A stretch of 49,525 nucleotides of DNA from DATIKM01 sp035477595 (GTDB lineage Bacteria; Armatimonadota; Chthonomonadetes; Chthonomonadales; CAJBBX01), in contig DATIKM010000176.1 of the NCBI GenBank assembly GCA_035477595.1, positions 1 to 49,525 on the forward strand, written 5' to 3'. Shown here piece by piece: positions 45,749 to 49,525 of the stretch. The stretch's first letter is position 1. Each line of letters begins with the position of its first letter. The notes under the pieces are model-generated. The model was not told where the DNA came from. It saw only the letters and a list, made by a program, of their open reading frames with translations, and did no database searches. Made by a program: the position numbers and the translations under genes.

Positions 45749-46042
45749 GTGGCGAGACCGGTGGCGCGCAGGTCGCTTCTCGTGGACGACGCGCAGGTGT
45801 CCTGCGCCCACGAGCGCCGCCTCTGGTTCGAGGTCGTTGGTTGGACCATCCTCGACATCGAGCCAGTCATCGACATGCTGAACTCCATCGGGATTCACGA
45901 CGTCTGCGTTCCTATGAGCGGGGTCGGCGACCTCGAACGCGCTCTGGTGACCGTCGGCGCGAACGGATCTCACGCCAGACCTCGCGGAGGAGGCCCCCGG
46001 CGTTGCCGTGGCGCGTACGTTGGCGCGACCCGCGCCGTCTAG
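45749..46042 (+). CDS. Short unrecognised frame between leuD and the GNAT gene
   Basis: A 97-codon frame with coding-like composition up to about residue 70 (HERRLWFEVVGWTILDIEPV, then IDMLNSIGIHDVCVPMSG). The rest is Arg/Gly-rich and overlaps the GNAT start. No ribosome site is clear at its GTG. It could be a small gene, or the remains of one whose 3' part has been lost. I do not know the family. Confidence 0.35.
   Translation: MARPVARRSLLVDDAQVSCAHERRLWFEVVGWTILDIEPVIDMLNSIGIHDVCVPMSGVGDLERALVTVGANGSHARPRGGGPRRCRGAYVGATRAV
45986..45993 (+). promoter_or_regulatory. Strong ribosome binding site for the GNAT gene
   Basis: GGAGGAGG lies 9 bases before the TTG at 46003 and decides that start over in-frame starts further up or down. 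Confidence 0.65.
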
Positions 46043-46632
46043 AGCCGGAGCGCGCGCCGTTCGCGAACGGCGAGTTCCGCGTGCGACCGGCGCACCACGG
46101 TGACGTCGACGCCTTGACGGCGCTGTGGGGCGAGATGATGGCGGCACACCGGGCAGTGGACGAGCGGTTCGTGTTCGCGCCCGACGTGGAGCGCAGCGTC
46201 CGCCAGCACCTGCGGTCACTTGTCCGCTCGTCGGACTCCTGCGTACTCGTGTTGGAGGCGGGCAGCGCTCTGGTCGGCTACGTAGTCGGCGACCTGCATC
46301 GGCGTCCGCCGTGGTACCCGGCCGGGTCGTTCGGTTTCGTGTCGGACATGTACGTCTGTCCGGAGTGGCGCCGCAAGGGCTTCGGCACGGCGCTTGTGCG
46401 CGCGCTGGAGGAGTGGATGGCGGCGCGCGGTGTCACGGCCATCGAGTTGCTGGCAGCCGAGCGCAACCCTGGCGGGCTGGCGTTCTGGCGTGCCTTGGGG
46501 TACACCGATTACCTGCGGATGATGCGGCGCGAGATGGGTCCAGGCGCTGCGAGCGACGACCTGGCGCAAGGCGCCACCATGGGAGGCGACGAGCCGCGTG
46601 AAGACCTACTCGATAGCGGTGATACCCGGTGA
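46003..46632 (+). CDS. GNAT-family N-acetyltransferase
   Basis: A 209-residue acetyltransferase. The conserved core is VRPAHHGDVDALTALW, then YVVGDLHRRP, a strand with SDMYVCPEWRRKGFGTALVR (acetyl-CoA pyrophosphate loop R-x-x-G-x-G/A), AAERNPGGLAFWRALGY and a final YLRMMRREM. The acceptor substrate cannot be told. The gene overlaps the start of leuB by 35 bases, so it is cotranscribed with the leucine genes. An N-terminal piece of about 25 residues is Arg/Pro-rich. Confidence 0.85.
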   Translation: MPWRVRWRDPRRLEPERAPFANGEFRVRPAHHGDVDALTALWGEMMAAHRAVDERFVFAPDVERSVRQHLRSLVRSSDSCVLVLEAGSALVGYVVGDLHRRPPWYPAGSFGFVSDMYVCPEWRRKGFGTALVRALEEWMAARGVTAIELLAAERNPGGLAFWRALGYTDYLRMMRREMGPGAASDDLAQGATMGGDEPREDLLDSGDTR

Positions 46633-47659
46633 CGGAACGGGTCCGGAAGTGGTCAGCGAGGGCCTCAAGGTGCTGGGCGCGGCCGGGGGGGCGTTCGGGT
46701 TCTCCCTGAAGACCGAGGAGCTGGACTGGGGAGGCGACCGCTACCTCCGGACCGGAGAGACGTTGCCCGACGGCGCCGTCGAGCACCTGAAGCGCTTCGA
46801 CGCCATCTACCTTGGGGCGATCGGCCACCCGGACGTCAGGCCCGGGATTCTTGAGAAGGGCGTTCTGCTCGCGCTTCGGTTCGGCCTCGACCAGTACGTG
46901 AACCTCCGGCCCGTGAAGCTCTACCCCGGAGTCGAGACCCCCCTCAAGGACAAGGGGCCGGCAGATATCGACTACGTGGTGGTGCGTGAGAACACCGAGG
47001 GGCTGTACGCGGGCGCCGGCGGCACTCTCAGGAAGGGCACGCCGGACGAGGTGGCGGTTCAGGAGTCGATCAACACGCGCAAGGGTGTGGAGCGCTGCAT
47101 CCGCTATGCATTCGAGTACACGCGGAAGCGCGACCGCCGGAAGAAGCTGACGCTCTGCGGCAAGACCAACGTGCTGACCTTCGCCTTCGACCTGTGGGAT
47201 CGCTGCTTCCGGGAGGTCGCGGCTGAGTACCCGGACATCGAGACCGACTACGCGCACGTCGATGCCATCACCATGTGGATGGTGAAGAACCCAGAGTGGT
47301 TCGACGTCATCGTGACGGACAACATGTTCGGTGACATCATCACGGACCTGGGTGCGATGACGCAGGGCGGCATGGGGATCGCTGCTGGCGGCAACATCAA
47401 CCCGGGCGGCGTGTCGATGTTCGAGCCGATCGGCGGATCGGCGCCGAAGTACACCGGACAGGGAGTGATCAACCCGCTGGCGGCCATCGCGGCGGGACAG
47501 ATGATGCTGGAGACGCTCGGCGAGCAGGAGGCGGCGGAGCGTATCGACTCCGCGATCGCCACAGTGACCGGCGGTCGCCTGCAGAGCCTGGCGGCCGGGC
47601 ACATGGGGTACACCACGTCGCAGGTCGGCGACATGGTGGCGGAGTTGGTGGCGGGCTGA
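46598..47659 (+). CDS. leuB: 3-isopropylmalate dehydrogenase (LeuB)
   Basis: LeuB oxidises and decarboxylates 3-isopropylmalate with NAD. The 353-residue protein has AVIPGDGTGPEVV, AIGHPDVRPG, the substrate-binding Arg region (YVNLRPVKLYPG), DYVVVRENTEGLYAG and TDNMFGDIITDLGAMTQGGMG. The NAD loop MFEPIGGSAPKYTGQG follows. The pattern is that of the LeuB/isocitrate-dehydrogenase superfamily. Location with leuACD supports LeuB over tartrate or homoisocitrate dehydrogenase. The start is a GTG with GGGAGG 11 bases upstream, inside the GNAT gene. Confidence 0.9.
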   Translation: MKTYSIAVIPGDGTGPEVVSEGLKVLGAAGGAFGFSLKTEELDWGGDRYLRTGETLPDGAVEHLKRFDAIYLGAIGHPDVRPGILEKGVLLALRFGLDQYVNLRPVKLYPGVETPLKDKGPADIDYVVVRENTEGLYAGAGGTLRKGTPDEVAVQESINTRKGVERCIRYAFEYTRKRDRRKKLTLCGKTNVLTFAFDLWDRCFREVAAEYPDIETDYAHVDAITMWMVKNPEWFDVIVTDNMFGDIITDLGAMTQGGMGIAAGGNINPGGVSMFEPIGGSAPKYTGQGVINPLAAIAAGQMMLETLGEQEAAERIDSAIATVTGGRLQSLAAGHMGYTTSQVGDMVAELVAG

Positions 47660-47699
47660 GTGCGCGGCGCGCCGAGCTGCAGCAACTCCTGGGGAGGGC

Positions 47700-48071
47700 A
47701 TGGAGCCGGAGGCGCGGTCATGGCGCTTCTGCGGGACGCTGACCGAGGATCTCCAGCGCTGCACGGGAGCGACGCGCCGGCAGCGGTCGTGGCGCTTCCT
47801 GCGCCGGATGTCACGCGGGATGTTTGTGCGCCCGGCCATCATGGTGGTCACTGTCTGCCGCCATGGCCAGTGGGTGCGACGGCGGTGCCGGGCGCCGTTC
47901 GCGCGCCATGTCTGCGATCCGCACAACTGTGTGCCGTCGCGGAGTGAACGCTACGGGCGCTTATCGCAGCTAGATGGCCCGATTCGCCTGAAAGGACCTG
48001 CTGATCGTGAAGATCGCGGTGTTCGAGATGGAGGAGTGGGAGCGGGAGGCGTTCGAACCGCTCAAAGGTAA
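47700..48071 (+). pseudogene. N-terminal half of a serine-acetyltransferase-like protein, probably disrupted
   Basis: This covers the gap after leuB. The frame has strong coding composition from 47700 to about 47940 and then loses it while running into the dehydrogenase. The product reads SWRFCGTLTEDLQRCTGA, SWRFLRRMSRGMFVRPAIMV and VTVCRHGQWVRRR, with APFARH after it. That pattern (LREDL..Y, then a YR-x-G-x-W-like helix) fits the N-terminal domain of small CysE-like acetyltransferases. The missing hexapeptide-repeat half appears at 49064-49504, on the other side of the dehydrogenase. By itself the fragment has no catalytic part. A separate short gene is the alternative. Confidence 0.45.
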
Positions 48072-49008
48072 GCACGACCTGGTGTTCCAGACAGAGCCGT
48101 TGAACGCTGCCAACGCGCACCGCTATGCCGATGCTGATGTGGTCTCGACCTTTATCTACTCCAGCCTCAACCCTCTGGTGCTGGAGAAGTTCGGCCAGCT
48201 CAAGCTGATCGCCACCCGATCGACGGGGCTTGATCACATCGACGGCGACTATTGCCGCGAACGGGGTATCTCCGTCTGCAACGTGCCCACCTATGGCGAT
48301 AGTACGGTGGCAGAGCACGTCTTTGGCCTGCTGCTTGCCATCAGCCACAACCTGGTCAACGCCGTGGACCGCACGCGACGGGGTGACTTCTCGCTGCGGG
48401 GTCTGCAGGGCTTTGACCTGCGGGGCAAGGTGCTGGGGGTCGTGGGCACCGGGAGCATCGGCCTGTGCGTCATCGAGATTGCCAACGGCTTCAGGATGAA
48501 GGTGGTTGCGTACGACCTGCGCCACAACGAGCAGGCGGCCCGGGACCTCGGGTTTCGCTACGTCGAGATGGATGAGCTGCTGGCGGTGTCTGACGTCATC
48601 ACCCTGCACGTGCCCATCAACCCCAGGACTTACCATCTCATCTCTGAAGACGCCTTTGCCAAGATGAAGGATGGCGTAGTACTGATCAACACCTCCCGCG
48701 GGCGCGTGGTCGACGTACAGGCGCTGGTGCGTGCCATTGGCGAGCGCAAGGTAGCGGGGGCGGGGCTAGACGTCCTGCCCGAGGAGCCCGCCATCCGTGA
48801 AGAGGCGGAGTTGCTGCGCTCCATGTTCCACGAAGAGCACGACCTGCAGGCCATCCTCGCGGGACACATCCTGTTGCGACTGCGCAACGTGATCGTCACG
48901 CCGCACTCGGCTTTCTATACTCGCGAGGCGGTGCATCGCATCCTCGAGACGACGGTGGAGAACATCATCGGGTATGTCGAGGGACGGCCACTGAACGTGG
49001 TGCAGTGA
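48007..49008 (+). CDS. D-2-hydroxyacid dehydrogenase (D-lactate dehydrogenase-like)
   Basis: A 333-residue NAD-dependent dehydrogenase. The nucleotide-binding motif VVGTGSIG lies near residue 144; the catalytic Arg is in ATRSTGLDHID or NTSRGRVVD, the Glu in the DVLPEEP region, and the His in TPHSAFYT near the end. TPH-x-AFYT is typical of the D-LDH branch (LdhA). The start is a GTG with AAAGGA 11 bases upstream. Codon use is visibly less GC-rich at third positions than in the leu genes. It sits between two halves of an acetyltransferase gene, consistent with later insertion or transfer. Confidence 0.9.
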   Translation: MKIAVFEMEEWEREAFEPLKGKHDLVFQTEPLNAANAHRYADADVVSTFIYSSLNPLVLEKFGQLKLIATRSTGLDHIDGDYCRERGISVCNVPTYGDSTVAEHVFGLLLAISHNLVNAVDRTRRGDFSLRGLQGFDLRGKVLGVVGTGSIGLCVIEIANGFRMKVVAYDLRHNEQAARDLGFRYVEMDELLAVSDVITLHVPINPRTYHLISEDAFAKMKDGVVLINTSRGRVVDVQALVRAIGERKVAGAGLDVLPEEPAIREEAELLRSMFHEEHDLQAILAGHILLRLRNVIVTPHSAFYTREAVHRILETTVENIIGYVEGRPLNVVQ

Positions 49009-49063
49009 CCCGCTGGGGCTTACCCCTCACGGCGCGGCCAGGCTGTGGCGGACGCTCGAGGCA

Positions 49064-49504
49064 GTGCCGGCGGGTCGCCCTGCCGACGGTGCCGGCGAGG
49101 CCTCGAGGGATGGTCTGGCCAGGATCACACCAGTGTTCCTCTGGGTACGGGCGCACTTGAGCGTCGAGATGGCGCGGTCGCCGGACATCGGATCGGGATC
49201 GCGGGTCGACCACTTGGGCTGCGTTGTGTTCGAAAGCCAGGTGGAGGTCGGCCGCAACCCGAGGGTGAAGCCCGGCGTGGTGATCTGGCCGACGGATTCG
49301 GGGTGTCCGATGATCGACGACGATGTGGAGGCAGGGGTTGGGGCCAAGGTGCTCGCAGGGCTGCGCGTGGGCAGCAACATGATCATCGGCGCCCAGTCCG
49401 TGGAGATGCGCGGCGCGCCGGGCAGCACGGTGGTCGCGGGCGTACCGGCCCCGGTCTTGCGCAGCCGTGGCCAGAGCGAACGGGAGTGCCATGAAGAAGG
49501 TTGA
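49064..49504 (+). pseudogene. C-terminal hexapeptide half of a serine-acetyltransferase-like protein
   Basis: The 146-codon frame carries the left-handed beta-helix part of a CysE-like acetyltransferase: DIGSGSRVDHLGCVVFE with the first active-site His, VGRNPRVKPGVV, DDDVEAGVGAKVLAGLRVG, SNMIIGAQSVEM and STVVAGVPAPVL. Upstream of about residue 20 the frame has no family pattern, and there is no ribosome site at its GTG. The matching N-terminal half lies at 47700-47940. The usual second His is not seen (SGCPMI), although some relatives also lack it. It overlaps the next gene by 14 bases. Confidence 0.55.
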
Positions 49505-49525
49505 GTGCGTCATCCGCCCGATGAA
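49491..49525 (+). CDS. glnB: PII nitrogen regulatory protein, 5' end only
   Basis: The last 35 bases encode MKKVECVIRPM, the highly conserved start of PII signal proteins (GlnB/GlnK), which sense 2-oxoglutarate and ATP/ADP. CGGGAG lies 5 bases before the ATG. Only 11 full codons are in the window, so GlnB and GlnK cannot be distinguished; the T-loop is not visible. Confidence 0.75.
   Translation, partial: MKKVECVIRPM

Noticed and set aside
49064..49504. Claim that loss of the second active-site His proves the acetyltransferase is dead
   Set aside because: Some related hexapeptide acetyltransferases also lack it at this place; the split gene structure is the better argument.

Overview
The window is a high-GC, gene-dense bacterial segment from a Gram-negative-type (diderm) organism. 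It encodes nearly the whole lipid A-Kdo pathway, BamA, TamB and Skp/OmpH-like proteins, so the cell makes LPS. It also has a T-box riboswitch on the ilv-leu genes, a device commonest in Firmicutes and other Terrabacteria, together with a PEP-CTERM protein and traces of hopanoid genes. That mix suggests a diderm Terrabacterium, perhaps Armatimonadota. This is inference from gene content; no marker gene fixes the taxon. TTG and GTG starts are frequent. Both ends look like contig ends: the left end carries a 25-base inverted copy of ispH sequence, and the right end stops 11 codons into a PII (glnB-type) gene.

Layout. 1-3060 (minus strand): a broken TolC-like fragment, an intact ispH, and decayed remnants of hopanoid genes (hpnA, hpnH, squalene-hopene cyclase). 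3133-8390 (minus): an unrecognised protein, a small exported protein, an aminotransferase with its Lrp/AsnC regulator, then an ECF sigma / zinc-finger anti-sigma / LTXXQ envelope-stress module. 8684-32193 (plus): lipA, an exported alpha/beta hydrolase, then a long envelope cluster: tamB, an ECF sigma factor, bamA, ompH-like, a coiled-coil lipoprotein, lpxD, lpxC, fabZ, lpxA, lpxB, an MsbA-like exporter, a DUF374 acyltransferase, waaA, lpxK, an LpxL-like acyltransferase and kdsB. Many junctions overlap by 4 bases, so translation is probably coupled.

32194-35338: an isolated PEP-CTERM protein, then kdsA and a Gfo/Idh/MocA oxidoreductase on the minus strand. The kdsA promoter and the T-box promoter appear to share one -10 position. 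35285-47659 (plus): the branched-chain amino acid genes ilvB, ilvN, ilvC, leuA, leuC, leuD and leuB behind a T-box leader whose likely specifier is CUC (Leu). The series is interrupted by a small membrane protein, a receiver-only response regulator, a secreted glycosidase-like lipoprotein and a GNAT acetyltransferase. 47660-49525: a D-2-hydroxyacid dehydrogenase sits between what look like the two halves of a serine-acetyltransferase-like gene, followed by the start of glnB.

The lpx/waa/kds genes make Kdo2-lipid A, MsbA flips it, and BamA, TamB and OmpH assemble the outer membrane. The least expected features are the hopanoid pseudogene block, the split acetyltransferase, the ECF sigma gene fused by overlap to bamA, and the overlapping kdsA/T-box promoters. 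I found no tRNA, rRNA, CRISPR array or insertion sequence.
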